In this document: positions 1 to 8,864 of the stretch, piece by piece | How positions within the stretch are numbered: the first letter of the stretch is position 1 | How the letters are laid out: each line of letters begins with the position of its first letter | NCBI RefSeq assembly: GCF_004402485.1 | Contig: NZ_SOFG01000004.1 | Span: 682,001-746,000, forward strand | DNA length: 64,000 nt | Direction: 5' to 3' | From: Cryobacterium algoricola | Lineage (GTDB): Bacteria > Actinomycetota > Actinomycetes > Actinomycetales > Microbacteriaceae | Program-made: the position numbers and the translations under genes | Notes under the pieces: model-generated | The model's database searches: none | What the model was told of the DNA's origin: nothing | Seen by the model: the letters and a program-made list of their open reading frames with translations, nothing else

Positions 1-243
1 ATCTATGCCGTCGGTGTCCCCGTCACGGCGTTCACCCTGCACCTCCCGATCTGGGGCGCCCTGATCGACGCCTCGAAGTTCCTGCCCGGAGACCTGCTCA
101 AGGCCGTCGTCACGGTGCTCGTCGCCCGGCAGGTGCACCGCGCATACCCGGGCCTCATCCCCCGCCGCCGCGCGGTCGCCGTGTCCTCCCCCACCTCGAC
201 CGCGACCTCGGCCCAGGCCCAGGCCCAGGCTTCGGACGAGTAG
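1..243 (+). CDS. bioY: Biotin transporter substrate-binding subunit BioY, C-terminal part
   Basis: The open frame runs in from the left edge and stops at TAG 241-243, so only the last 80 codons are visible. BioY is the integral-membrane biotin-binding (S) component of the energy-coupling factor (ECF) biotin importer. The visible part has the conserved BioY ending, with a PGDLLKAVVTVLVARQV helix, followed by an Ala/Gln/Ser-rich tail containing a repeated AQ dipeptide that is probably cytoplasmic. The ATPase BioM starts 6 bases downstream and BioN overlaps BioM, so this is a bioYMN operon. Identification rests on the short C-terminus plus context. Confidence 0.85.
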   Translation: MYAVGVPVTAFTLHLPIWGALIDASKFLPGDLLKAVVTVLVARQVHRAYPGLIPRRRAVAVSSPTSTATSAQAQAQASDE

Positions 244-249
244 GCCGCC

Positions 250-930
250 GTGAGCACGATCGTCTTCGACGGGGTGTCGCACTCCTTCGGCGAGCGCCGC
301 GTGCTCCGCGACCTGAGCCTCACCCTCTCCGAACGCCGCATCGGGATCGTTGGCGCGAACGGCTCAGGCAAATCCACCCTCGTCCGGCTGATCAACGGAC
401 TCATCACACCGGATGCCGGCACCGTCACGGTCGACGGCCTCCTCGTCACGAAGAACGCGCGCGAAGTACGACGCCGGGTCGGCTTCATCTTCACCAATCC
501 CGACAACCAGATCGTGATGCCCACCGTCGAGGAAGACGTCGCGTTCAGCCTCCGCAAACGCGGCCTGAGCGCCGCCGAGATCGCCGAGCGCACCCGGGCG
601 GCACTCGACCGCTTCGGGCTCACCGCCCACGCGACCCATCCGGCGCATCGACTCTCCGGCGGCCAGAAGCAACTGCTCGCCCTCGCCGCGGTCCTCGTCG
701 GCGAGCCACAGGTCGTCGTGGCCGACGAGCCGACGACGCTCCTCGACGCCCGCAACTCCCGGCGCATCGCCGACCTGTTCCGGGCCATGACCCAGCAAGT
801 GATCGTGGTCACCCACCAGCTGGACCTGCTCGAGGACTTCGACAGGGTGATCTGCATCGAGGAGGGGGCCATCATCGCGGACGGCGCACCGTCGGTGGCC
901 ATCGACGCCTACCGGGCTCTGCTCGCATGA
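250..930 (+). CDS. bioM: ECF biotin transporter ATPase BioM
   Basis: ATP-binding subunit of the ECF biotin importer, powering BioY-dependent biotin uptake at the cytoplasmic face. It has 226 residues with Walker A GANGSGKST (35-43), a Q-loop around NPDNQ (83-87), ABC signature LSGGQ (135-139) and Walker B VVVADEP (155-161). The NPDNQ Q-loop is typical of ECF A-components. The start is GTG at 250, six bases after the bioY stop. The last codons overlap the bioN start (ATGA at 927-930), which indicates translational coupling. Confidence 0.92.
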   Translation: MSTIVFDGVSHSFGERRVLRDLSLTLSERRIGIVGANGSGKSTLVRLINGLITPDAGTVTVDGLLVTKNAREVRRRVGFIFTNPDNQIVMPTVEEDVAFSLRKRGLSAAEIAERTRAALDRFGLTAHATHPAHRLSGGQKQLLALAAVLVGEPQVVVADEPTTLLDARNSRRIADLFRAMTQQVIVVTHQLDLLEDFDRVICIEEGAIIADGAPSVAIDAYRALLA

Positions 931-1520
931 TCGGCCTCTATTCGCCCGGGCACTCACTTCTCCACCGGGCTCCGACGCTGCTCAAGCTCGCCGTCCTGTC
1001 TGCCGGCGTGCTCTGGGTCGGTTTTCTCGGCGAACCGTGGCAGCTCCTGATCGCGCTCGGCGTCGTCGCCGGCCTGTATCTCCTGGCCGGCGTGCCCGCG
1101 CGCGCGGCCTGGCAGCAGGTCGGTCCGATCCTCTGGATCCTCCTGATCGCCGTGCCGATCCAGGCACTTCTGTCCGGCTGGGTTCCGGCTGCCGTCATGG
1201 CCTTGCGGCTTCTCGTGGCCGTCGCCCTCGCCGCCCTGTTCACGCTGACGACCACCGTGACGGCGGTGCTCGAGGGGTTCCAGCGGCTGCTCCGCCCGTT
1301 CGGTCGTTGGGTCGATGCCGACCGGGTCGGTCTGCTCGTGGCGATCACGCTGCGCTGCATCCCCCTCGTCGCCGAGATCGTCACCGACGTGCTCGAAGCA
1401 CGCCGGGCCCGCGGCACCCAGAGCTCCCTGCTCGCTCTCGCGGTTCCGGTCGTCGTGCGCTCCCTGTACGCGGCGGATGCGATCGGCGAGGCCCTCGTCG
1501 CGCGCGGTCTCGACGACTGA
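927..1520 (+). CDS. bioN: ECF transporter transmembrane subunit BioN
   Basis: Transmembrane coupling (T) component of the biotin ECF transporter, 197 residues with four to five hydrophobic segments. The two cytoplasmic coupling motifs of EcfT proteins are visible as EARRARG (157-163) and EALVARG (188-194), which contact the ATPase. The ATG overlaps the bioM stop by four bases. Short length and position after bioM fit BioN rather than a general EcfT. Nothing downstream belongs to the pathway, so the operon appears to end here. Confidence 0.9.
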   Translation: MIGLYSPGHSLLHRAPTLLKLAVLSAGVLWVGFLGEPWQLLIALGVVAGLYLLAGVPARAAWQQVGPILWILLIAVPIQALLSGWVPAAVMALRLLVAVALAALFTLTTTVTAVLEGFQRLLRPFGRWVDADRVGLLVAITLRCIPLVAEIVTDVLEARRARGTQSSLLALAVPVVVRSLYAADAIGEALVARGLDD

Positions 1521-1639
1521 TCCGCACCGGCATGGCACCCGTTCTGGGCACTTCCCCGGCACGAGCGAGCCTCGACAGCCCCACGGGCCGGGAGCACACT
1601 GGGAGCATCTGAACCATCGTTTCCGGCTGGAGGCCGCTC

Positions 1640-2077
1640 GTGAGCGCGCTCGTTGTATTCGATTCCAACTTCGGCACCACCGAAACCGTCGCAGCGGCCA
1701 TCGCAGATGCGCTCGGCGGCAGTGCGGTGCTCGTTTCGACCGTCAGCCCGGACAGCCTGACCGGAGTGGACCTCCTCGTCCTCGGCTGCCCCATCAACGG
1801 CTGGCGTCCGTCCCCGCGGATGCTGGCGTTCCTCGACCAGCTCGGCGCGGGATCGCTGCGCGGCATCCAGGCGGCGGCCTTCGACACCCGGCTCCGTTCT
1901 CCGATTCACGGGGATGCCGCAGGCAAGGTGACCCGCAAGCTCAAGTCCGCCGGCGCCCACGTCCTGGCGCGGCCGACCGGCTTCATCGTCGAGGGCAAGA
2001 CCGGACCACTCGCCGACGGAGAGCTCGACAGGGCGCGCGAGTGGGCTGACTCGATCGTCACCGCCCTCGCTTCCTGA
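1640..2077 (+). CDS. Flavodoxin-family protein
   Basis: 145-residue flavodoxin-like protein expected to bind FMN. The N-terminal strand is followed by the phosphate-binding loop SNFGTTE (9-15), and the central LVLGCPINGWRPSP region matches the second flavin loop. The start is GTG 1640, with GGAGG about 9 bases upstream (near 1630). It stands alone after bioN, separated by about 120 bases, and converges on the P-type ATPase. Its redox partner is not visible, so a specific role (electron carrier or protoporphyrinogen oxidase-like) is not assigned. Confidence 0.75.
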   Translation: MSALVVFDSNFGTTETVAAAIADALGGSAVLVSTVSPDSLTGVDLLVLGCPINGWRPSPRMLAFLDQLGAGSLRGIQAAAFDTRLRSPIHGDAAGKVTRKLKSAGAHVLARPTGFIVEGKTGPLADGELDRAREWADSIVTALAS

Positions 2078-2095
2078 CCCGCCGCCCTCGTGGCG

Positions 2096-4816
2096 CTATT
2101 TACGTCCGGCCCTGGCCCGCCGGCGCCGGGTGGCCGACCGTCGCCTGGCGACGACCGCTCCCGGTTCCACGACGCTGAATCGTGCCGCGCGCCGGGCAAG
2201 GTGGTGACTCGAGACCCGCTGACGAGTGGCGGCGGGCTGCTGCGCTGGGCGACTGAAGAACCATTGTTTGGCGAACTCGACCAGCACGAGGTACAGCACC
2301 GTCATTCCGGCCAGGGCGAGGAAGAACGGCAGCGGCAGCGGGTCGAAGCCGAGCACACCGGCGAGCGGCGAGAACGGCAGGTACATCCCGATCGCGACGA
2401 CGGAGAACGCCGAGAGGGTGAGCCCGCGTGAGGCCCTGCTCCGCAGGAACGGCACCCGGCGCGTGCGGATCGCGAAAATGATCAGCGTCTGCGTGGCGAG
2501 CGACTCGATGAACCACCCGGCCCGGAATTCCCCGGGCGCGGCCTGGAAGACCAGGAGCATCAGTGCGAACGTCGCGAAGTCGAAGAGCGAACTGATCGGC
2601 CCGAACAGGAACATGAAGCGCCGGATGTAGCCGATGTCCCAGTGCGACGGCGCGAGCAGCTGCTCCTTGTCGACCCGGTCGCCGGGGATGGCGAGCTGGC
2701 CGGCGTCGTAGAGCAGGTTGTTCAGCAGGATCTGCCCGGGCAGCATCGGCAGGAAGCTGAGCACGACGGACGCCGTCGCCGCGCTGAACATGTTGCCGAA
2801 ATTACTCGAGGTGCCCATCAGCACGTACTTGATCGTGTTCGCGAAGATCCGCCGTCCTTCCATGACCCCGTCGGCGAGTACTCCCAGGTCCTTGTCGAGC
2901 AGGACGACATCCGCGGCGTCCTTGGCGACGTCCGTTGCGCTGTCCACCGAGATCCCGATGTCGGCTCCGTGCAGGGCGAGGGCGTCGTTGACGCCGTCGC
3001 CGAGGAAACCGACCGCCCGACCATTGGCCCGCAGGGCGTGGATGAGCCGGGACTTCTGCTCGGGGGAAACCCGGGCGAAGATGCTCGCTTCCTCCGCGCG
3101 GACCGCGAGTTCGGCATCCGTGAGCGCGTCGATCTCCCCGCCCGTCAGGGTGCCTCCCGACTCGAGGCCGAGGTCGCCGCACACCTTTTCCGCGACGCGG
3201 GCGTTGTCCCCCGTGGCGATCTTCACCGAGATGCCGAGGGTCTCGAGCCGCTTCAGCGACACCCGCGCGCTCTCTTTCGGGCGGTCGAGGAAGACGAGGA
3301 ACCCGGCGAGGGTGAGGTCAGTCTCATCGGCGGAGCGGATGCCCGTGAGCCCGGCCGCGGTCCGGGTCGCCACCGCGACGACGCGGCTGCCCTTCTCGTA
3401 TTGCTGGTCGAGCAGGTGCCGTGCGGCCGGTGCCACATCCCGGCAGACCCGGAGCACATCCTCCGGCGACCCCTTGGTGACGAGGGTGACTGTGCCTGCG
3501 GAATCGCGCACCAGGACGCTCGTCATCCGGCGCTCGTGGTCGAACGGGATCACGTCGAGGCGGGTGTACTCGGACACCCGCGACGCTGCGGCGTCCGGCG
3601 AGGCCCAGACGGCGATGTCGAGGGGGTTCTGCCCGACCGTGGACACCGTGCCCGCCGAATAGTCGACCTCGGTGGCGAGCAGGCCGAACCGGAGGACGTC
3701 TCCCGCCTGCACGTGCGGGGCTGCCGGGATCGCCGTCGTGAAGGAGATCTTCCCCTCGGTCAGGGTGCCCGTCTTGTCCGTGACGAGCACATCCATGTCG
3801 CCGAGGTCCTCGATCGAGACCAGGCGCTTGACCAGGACCTTGCGTTTCGCCAGCTCCCTGGTTCCGGTGGCGAGGCTCGTGGAGACGACGGCGGGCAGGA
3901 GCTGGGGCGTGATCCCGACCGCGATCGCGAGCGAGAACAGCAAGGACTCGAGCAGGGGGCGTTGGAGGAGCAGGTTCGCGACGAAGATGAGCGTCGTCAA
4001 CCCGATCGCGACCTGGAGCAGGAGCATCGAGAAACGCCGGAGGCCGAGCTCGAACTCGGTCTGCGGCTGCCGGGTGCCGAGACCGAGCGCGATCCGCCCG
4101 AATTCGGCATGGGCGCCCGTGTAGACGACGACACCGGCGCAGCTTCCGGACTGCACGACCGTGCCCATCAACACGCAGGAGCTCAGGTCGCCGAGAGCAG
4201 CCCCGCCGGGGATGGGGTCCGGCGACTTGTCCACCGGAAGTGACTCCCCGGTCAGGATGCTCTCGTCACAGAGCAGGTCCTCACACGAGAGCAGGCGGAT
4301 GTCGGCGGGGACGACGGCGCCGAGGGACAGGTGCAGGATATCGCCGGGGACGACATCGACGACATCGATCTCGACGAGGGCCCCGTCCCTGACGGCGACG
4401 GCCTTGTGCGTCACCCGCGAGTGCAGGGCTTCGGCGGCGAGTTCGGCCCGGTACTCGTTGCTGAAACCGAGTCCGACGCTCGCGAGGAGGATGACGCCGA
4501 TCACGATGGAGTTGGTGACGTCCCCGAGGAGGAGCGACAGGGCGGCCGTCACGATCAGGAGGATGAGGATCGGGCTGCGCAGTTGCCTGCCGAACACGGA
4601 CAGAGGGCCCGCCTTGTGCGTGCGGACCGCGTTGGGGCCGGTCTCGGCGAGTCTGCGCGCTGCCTCGACACCGCTCAGGCCCGCGGCCGTCGACCCGAGT
4701 GCGCTCAGTACCTCTTCGGCGCTGCTGCTGGCGAAGTCCGCGAGCGGCGGCGCGCCGGGAGGATTCTGGCTCAGGCTTGCGGTTGCCTTCGACGTGAGGT
4801 CGGACATCTCCGTCAT
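2096..4816 (-). CDS. mgtA: Magnesium-translocating-type P-type ATPase
   Basis: 906-residue P-type ATPase resembling MgtA/MgtB (P3B) Mg2+ importers. Visible motifs are TGES (189-192, actuator), DKTGT with phosphorylated Asp347, KGSPE (448-452, nucleotide binding) and GDGVND (606-611). The membrane segment VGITPQLLPAVVSTSLATG (300-318) matches the MgtA-type motif VGLTPEMLP rather than the CPx motif of heavy-metal pumps. About ten hydrophobic segments are present. The C-terminus carries an unusual Arg-rich tail of about 35 residues. The start is ATG 4816 after a GAGAAGAAG stretch, with a second ATG in frame at 4807. A TAGTCT box lies at about 4864-4869. No Mg riboswitch was recognised upstream. 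Confidence 0.85.
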   Translation of the reverse strand: MTEMSDLTSKATASLSQNPPGAPPLADFASSSAEEVLSALGSTAAGLSGVEAARRLAETGPNAVRTHKAGPLSVFGRQLRSPILILLIVTAALSLLLGDVTNSIVIGVILLASVGLGFSNEYRAELAAEALHSRVTHKAVAVRDGALVEIDVVDVVPGDILHLSLGAVVPADIRLLSCEDLLCDESILTGESLPVDKSPDPIPGGAALGDLSSCVLMGTVVQSGSCAGVVVYTGAHAEFGRIALGLGTRQPQTEFELGLRRFSMLLLQVAIGLTTLIFVANLLLQRPLLESLLFSLAIAVGITPQLLPAVVSTSLATGTRELAKRKVLVKRLVSIEDLGDMDVLVTDKTGTLTEGKISFTTAIPAAPHVQAGDVLRFGLLATEVDYSAGTVSTVGQNPLDIAVWASPDAAASRVSEYTRLDVIPFDHERRMTSVLVRDSAGTVTLVTKGSPEDVLRVCRDVAPAARHLLDQQYEKGSRVVAVATRTAAGLTGIRSADETDLTLAGFLVFLDRPKESARVSLKRLETLGISVKIATGDNARVAEKVCGDLGLESGGTLTGGEIDALTDAELAVRAEEASIFARVSPEQKSRLIHALRANGRAVGFLGDGVNDALALHGADIGISVDSATDVAKDAADVVLLDKDLGVLADGVMEGRRIFANTIKYVLMGTSSNFGNMFSAATASVVLSFLPMLPGQILLNNLLYDAGQLAIPGDRVDKEQLLAPSHWDIGYIRRFMFLFGPISSLFDFATFALMLLVFQAAPGEFRAGWFIESLATQTLIIFAIRTRRVPFLRSRASRGLTLSAFSVVAIGMYLPFSPLAGVLGFDPLPLPFFLALAGMTVLYLVLVEFAKQWFFSRPAQQPAATRQRVSSHHLARRAARFSVVEPGAVVARRRSATRRRRARAGRK

Positions 4817-4953
4817 CTTCTTCTCGGTCCCCCGGTCAGGCGCCTCGTACGGCGCTGATTCCGAGACTATCCCTCCCCCCGCGGGACGACGGATGCGCGG
4901 CGGCGAGCCCGCCCCCGAGGGAGGCGAGCCCGGCGCCGCCGGCGAATCCCGGG

Positions 4954-6348
4954 TCAGCGCCGGGCGTCTTCGAGCACCGCAGACTGCGCGGCCCGTTCCG
5001 CCTCGGCCGACCGCTCAGCGGGGGTGGGGTCGATGGCGTGCGCCATCATCGTGGTTTCGTCGAACGGCTCGAGACGATCGAGGACGCGGTCGACCTGGGC
5101 CCGGTCGATTTCGCGGGTCCAGGACCCGATCAGCACCGTGGCCACGGCATTGCCGGTGAAGTTCGTGAGTGCGCGGGCCTCCGACATGAACCGGTCGATG
5201 CCGACGATGAAGCCGACGCCGCCGAGCAGTTGCGGGGCGTGGGCCTGCAGCCCCGCCGCGAGGGTGGCGAGGCCGGCCCCCGACACCCCGGCGGCTCCCT
5301 TCGACGCGATGATCATGAACACGAGCAGGCCGATCTGCTCGCCGAGGGCGAGCGGCTGGCCCATCGCGGTGGCGATGAAGAGGGAGGCCATGGTGAGGTA
5401 GATGGCGGTGCCGTCGAGGTTGAACGAGTACCCGGTCGGCACGGTGACGCCGACGACCGGCTTGGAGACACCGAGGTGTTCCATCTTGGCGATCAGCCGC
5501 GGGAGCGCCGCCTCCGACGAGGACGTCGAGAAGATCAGCAGGTATTCGCGGCCGAGGTAACGCATCAGCTTGAAGATGCTCACGCCGGTGGAAATCTTCA
5601 GCAGCCCGCCGAGGATGACGACGATGAAGAGGATGCAGGTGAGGTAGAAGGCGCCCATCAGGGTGAAGAGGCTGACCACGGCCTGGAAACCCGTGGCGCC
5701 CACGACCGCCGCGATGGCGCCGAACGCGCCGATCGGGGCGAGCCACATCACCATGATCAGGATCCGGAAGACGAGGGCCTGCACGTTCGCGATCGCTTCG
5801 AGGATCGGCTTGCCGGCCCTGCCCATCTTCTGCAGGGCGAACCCGGCGATCAGGGCGACGAAGAGGGTCTGCAGGATGTTGCCGCTCGTCAACGACGAGA
5901 ACAACGTCGTCGGGATGATGCCCAGGAAGAAGCCCTGCGAGTCCGCGGCCGCCGGCGGCACGTATGCCGCGGCCGCTTTCAGGTCGAGTCCTGCGCCGGG
6001 GTGGATCAGGTTCCCGACGAGCAGCCCGATTCCGAGTGCGAACGTGGACATGACCAGGAAGTAGCCGAGTGCCAGTCCGCCGATCCGGCCGACGGTCGCG
6101 GCCTTGGCGATCGAGCCGATGCCGATCACGATCGTGCAGAAGATGATCGGCGAGATCATCATCTTGATCAGGGCGATGAACACGTCGCCGAGAGGCTTGA
6201 GCGAGACGGCGAAGCCGTCCTTCCCGCCGAAGAGCAGTCCGACGGTGATGCCGAGGACGACGGCCACGACGACCGCGATGTACAGGTAATGCGACGTATC
6301 GATCCGTTTCGCCGGCCGAACCGGGCGTGTGGCTCGCAGTGCTGCCAT
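4954..6348 (-). CDS. dctA: C4-dicarboxylate:cation symporter DctA
   Basis: 464-residue member of the DAACS family (dicarboxylate/amino acid:cation symporters), most like DctA, which imports succinate, fumarate and malate. Motifs are the serine-rich reentrant loop STSSSEA (274-280) and GYSFNLDGT (306-314), the cation/substrate site. Hydrophobic segments cover residues 20 to about 440. The start is ATG 6348 with AAAGGAG seven to eight bases upstream. The divergent kinase/regulator pair downstream of the shared intergenic region is of the CitA/DcuS type, so substrate-induced control of dctA is likely. A glutamate transporter of the same family cannot be ruled out from sequence alone. Confidence 0.87.
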   Translation of the reverse strand: MAALRATRPVRPAKRIDTSHYLYIAVVVAVVLGITVGLLFGGKDGFAVSLKPLGDVFIALIKMMISPIIFCTIVIGIGSIAKAATVGRIGGLALGYFLVMSTFALGIGLLVGNLIHPGAGLDLKAAAAYVPPAAADSQGFFLGIIPTTLFSSLTSGNILQTLFVALIAGFALQKMGRAGKPILEAIANVQALVFRILIMVMWLAPIGAFGAIAAVVGATGFQAVVSLFTLMGAFYLTCILFIVVILGGLLKISTGVSIFKLMRYLGREYLLIFSTSSSEAALPRLIAKMEHLGVSKPVVGVTVPTGYSFNLDGTAIYLTMASLFIATAMGQPLALGEQIGLLVFMIIASKGAAGVSGAGLATLAAGLQAHAPQLLGGVGFIVGIDRFMSEARALTNFTGNAVATVLIGSWTREIDRAQVDRVLDRLEPFDETTMMAHAIDPTPAERSAEAERAAQSAVLEDARR

Positions 6349-6398
6349 GAGAGACTCCTTTGTCTGGTGTTGTGCGTTTCAGAATGGTCGACGCGGTG

Positions 6399-6410
6399 CG
6401 TGACGTCACG
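6399..6410. promoter_or_regulatory. 12-bp perfect palindrome between dctA and the two-component genes
   Basis: CGTGACGTCACG is a perfect 12-bp palindrome in the 136-bp divergent intergenic region (6349-6484). It is placed to act as an operator for dctA, the kinase gene, or both. It is the only strong dyad there, so it is a candidate site for the adjacent response regulator. Binding is inferred only. Confidence 0.4.
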
Positions 6411-6484
6411 GTTGCGGTCATATTGTTCACGCGCGACGTGCACACGGTTTTTGAGTCACATCGAGGTGAGAAGGGCGGCATGCC

Positions 6485-8155
6485 ATGATCCGCGGCTGGA
6501 GTATCGCGCGCCGGCTCTTCCTGGCCCATTCCCTCTTCATCGTCGCGCTGACCGCCTTCGTCGGTACCGCCCTGTTCATCGATGCCCGCGATCGCGGCTA
6601 CGCCGAGACCGAGAGCCGGATGCTGTCGGTCGCGACGGCCATCGCGGAGAACCCGCTCGTGCTGGAGGCCAGCGGGGCGGCGGATCCGAGCGCCCTCCTG
6701 CAGCCCTATGCCCTGAGCGTCACGCAGAAGGCCGGACTCGACTTCATCACGATCATGGCGCCCGACCGCACCAGATGGACTCACCCGACCGAGTCGGAAA
6801 TCGGGCGGCCGTACATCGGCGCCATCGCACCCGCGCTGGCGGGAACGCCGTTCACCGAGGTCACGACGGGAACCCTGGGTCCGTCCGTCCGCGCGGTCGT
6901 GCCCGTCGTCGACGCGCAGGGAGCCGTGCGCGCGCTCGTCGCCGCCGGTGTGAAGACCAGCAACCTGTCCATCGCGCTGACCGCCCGGCTGCCCGAGGTC
7001 CTGGGCCTGGCCCTCGCCCTCCTCGTCGCCGGCGCGCTGGTCACGTCCCTGATCGGGCGCTACCTGCGCAGGGTCACCCTGGGCTGGGGACCGGAACAGC
7101 TCGCCCAGCTGTTCGTGTACTACGACTCCGTGCTGCATTCCGTGCGGGAAGGCCTCGTCCTCGTCGACCTGAAGGGCGACCTCGTGCTCTACAACGACCA
7201 GGCCGCAGAGCTCCTCGGCATCCCGTCCCGGCCGGCGAATCCGATGGGCGGGGCCGCCGCCCCGACTCTGGGCGAACTCGACCTCCCTGCGGGGCTCGGA
7301 GACCTGCTCCGCAGCGGCCGGCCCGTCCAGGACGAGATCCATCTCACCAGCACCCGGGTGCTCGTCGTCAACCAGCAGCCCGCACTGGCGCCACCCGTCG
7401 GCGGCCGGGCGAAACCGACGCCGATGGGGTGGGTGGCCACGATCCGCGACCACACCGACCTGCAGTCTCTCGGCAGCGAACTGCAGTCCATGCAGACCCT
7501 GTCCGACGCCTTGCGGGCCCAGACCCACGAGCACGCCAACCGGCTGCACACGATCGTCTCGCTGATGGAGCTTGGCCGCACCGGAGACGCGCTGGAATTC
7601 GCGACGAGGGACCTCGAACTCGGCCAGATGCTGACGGACGAGGTGGTGGCGTCTGTCGACGAGCCCGTGCTGAGCGCACTGCTGATGGGCAAGTTCGCAC
7701 AGGCCAGCGAGCTCGGCGTCGGCCTCACCGTCGAGGCCACCGGGAGCCTGTCGGACACCGGGCTGCAGGCCAGGGACCTCGTCACGATCGTGGGCAACCT
7801 GATCGACAACGCCCTCGACGCCGCAATGGATGCCGCGGCGCCCCGGGAGGTCCACTTCTCCGTGCACAGCGGCGCACGCGCTGTCGTCGTCGAAGTCGCA
7901 GACAGCGGCCGCGGCGTCGATCCCGAAACGGTCGACGACGTGCTTCGCCGCGGCTTCAGCACCAAGGAACCCGGAGAATTCGGGCGCGGGCTCGGCCTCG
8001 CCCTGGTCAAGCAGACCGTGAACCGGCTCGGCGGCACCCTCTCCATCGGCCGCAGGACGGGCGCGGTCTTCACGGTCACGCTGCCCTGCCGGCCACTCCA
8101 CCCGGAGGTCGCCGGCGCGAGCCCCGCCGGAGCGACGGATGCGCACGATGCCTGA
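6485..8155 (+). CDS. CitA/DcuS-family sensor histidine kinase
   Basis: 556-residue membrane sensor kinase. Transmembrane segments lie at about 11-31 and 172-190 and flank an extracytoplasmic PAS-like (CitA/DcuS) sensor domain. A cytoplasmic PAS region (about 210-325) follows, then the H-box RAQTHEHANRLH with phospho-acceptor His348, the N-box NLIDNALDAA (438-447), and the G-boxes DSGRGVD (473-479) and GRGLGLAL (500-507). The RAQ-HE-N-LH motif is diagnostic for this family, which senses di- or tricarboxylates. ATG 6485 follows GAAGGG. The gene is divergent from dctA and overlaps the response-regulator gene by 8-17 bases. Confidence 0.9.
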   Translation: MIRGWSIARRLFLAHSLFIVALTAFVGTALFIDARDRGYAETESRMLSVATAIAENPLVLEASGAADPSALLQPYALSVTQKAGLDFITIMAPDRTRWTHPTESEIGRPYIGAIAPALAGTPFTEVTTGTLGPSVRAVVPVVDAQGAVRALVAAGVKTSNLSIALTARLPEVLGLALALLVAGALVTSLIGRYLRRVTLGWGPEQLAQLFVYYDSVLHSVREGLVLVDLKGDLVLYNDQAAELLGIPSRPANPMGGAAAPTLGELDLPAGLGDLLRSGRPVQDEIHLTSTRVLVVNQQPALAPPVGGRAKPTPMGWVATIRDHTDLQSLGSELQSMQTLSDALRAQTHEHANRLHTIVSLMELGRTGDALEFATRDLELGQMLTDEVVASVDEPVLSALLMGKFAQASELGVGLTVEATGSLSDTGLQARDLVTIVGNLIDNALDAAMDAAAPREVHFSVHSGARAVVVEVADSGRGVDPETVDDVLRRGFSTKEPGEFGRGLGLALVKQTVNRLGGTLSIGRRTGAVFTVTLPCRPLHPEVAGASPAGATDAHDA

Positions 8156-8861
8156 CCCGGACATCCGCGTGCTCGTCGTCGAGGACGAGGCCATCGCGGC
8201 GGAAGCCCACGCGGCCTACCTCGGTCGTCTGGCCGGCTTCGTGCACGCCGGAACCGCGCGGGACGGACATTCCGCCCTACGATCGCTGGCGGAAGCGGAA
8301 TCGGCCGGCCGCTCGATCGACCTGGTCCTGATGGACATGACCCTTCCCGACCTCCACGGCCTCGACGTCAGCCGCCGGATGCGTGCGGCCGGGCTGATGA
8401 CGGACATCATCGCGATCACGGCGGTGCGAGACCTGACGATCGTGCGCGGCGCCGTGGCGGCGGGCATCGTCCAATACCTGATCAAGCCGTTCACCTACGC
8501 GACCTTCGCGCAGAAGCTCGGCCAGTACCGGGACTTCCGGCTCCAGCTCGGCACGGAGTCCCGGGTCACCAGCCAGTCGGACGTCGACCTGGCGTTCGCG
8601 AGCCTGCGCGCGCCCGCGGAGCTTCCCCGGCCGAAGGGACTCGCGGAAGGCACCCTCTCTGCCGTCGTCGACTTCCTCAAGGAGCACGAGTCTCCCGTCT
8701 CCTCGAGCGAGGTCACCGACGAACTCGGTATCTCCCGGGTGACGGCGCGCCGGTACCTCGAGTACCTCGCGGACACCGGAACCGTTCTGCGCTCTCCGCG
8801 CTATGGCACGCCGGGCCGCCCGGAGAACGAATATGCCTGGAAGCGCATACCGCGTCCCTGA
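8139..8861 (+). CDS. CitB/DcuR-family response regulator
   Basis: 240-residue response regulator partnered with the upstream kinase. The receiver domain shows the acidic pair EDE (15-17), phospho-acceptor Asp66 in DLVLMDMTLPD and Lys116 in YLIKPF. The C-terminal DNA-binding domain (from about 165) has a helix-turn-helix ending in GISRVTARRYLEYL, as in DcuR/CitB. It likely activates dctA or another carboxylate transport gene. Two in-frame ATGs are possible (8139 and 8148), both overlapping the kinase end, so translation is coupled. Confidence 0.9.
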   Translation: MRTMPDPDIRVLVVEDEAIAAEAHAAYLGRLAGFVHAGTARDGHSALRSLAEAESAGRSIDLVLMDMTLPDLHGLDVSRRMRAAGLMTDIIAITAVRDLTIVRGAVAAGIVQYLIKPFTYATFAQKLGQYRDFRLQLGTESRVTSQSDVDLAFASLRAPAELPRPKGLAEGTLSAVVDFLKEHESPVSSSEVTDELGISRVTARRYLEYLADTGTVLRSPRYGTPGRPENEYAWKRIPRP

Positions 8862-8864
8862 CGC

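Noticed and set aside
4817..4953. Mg2+ riboswitch before the P-type ATPase
   Set aside because: The upstream 130 bases show no conserved riboswitch core that I could recognise.
5015..8331. Very long open frames of over 1000 codons opposite and overlapping dctA and the sensor kinase
   Set aside because: They are shadow frames produced by high-GC third positions; their translations are Arg/Pro/Asp-rich with no domains, and they cross several real genes.
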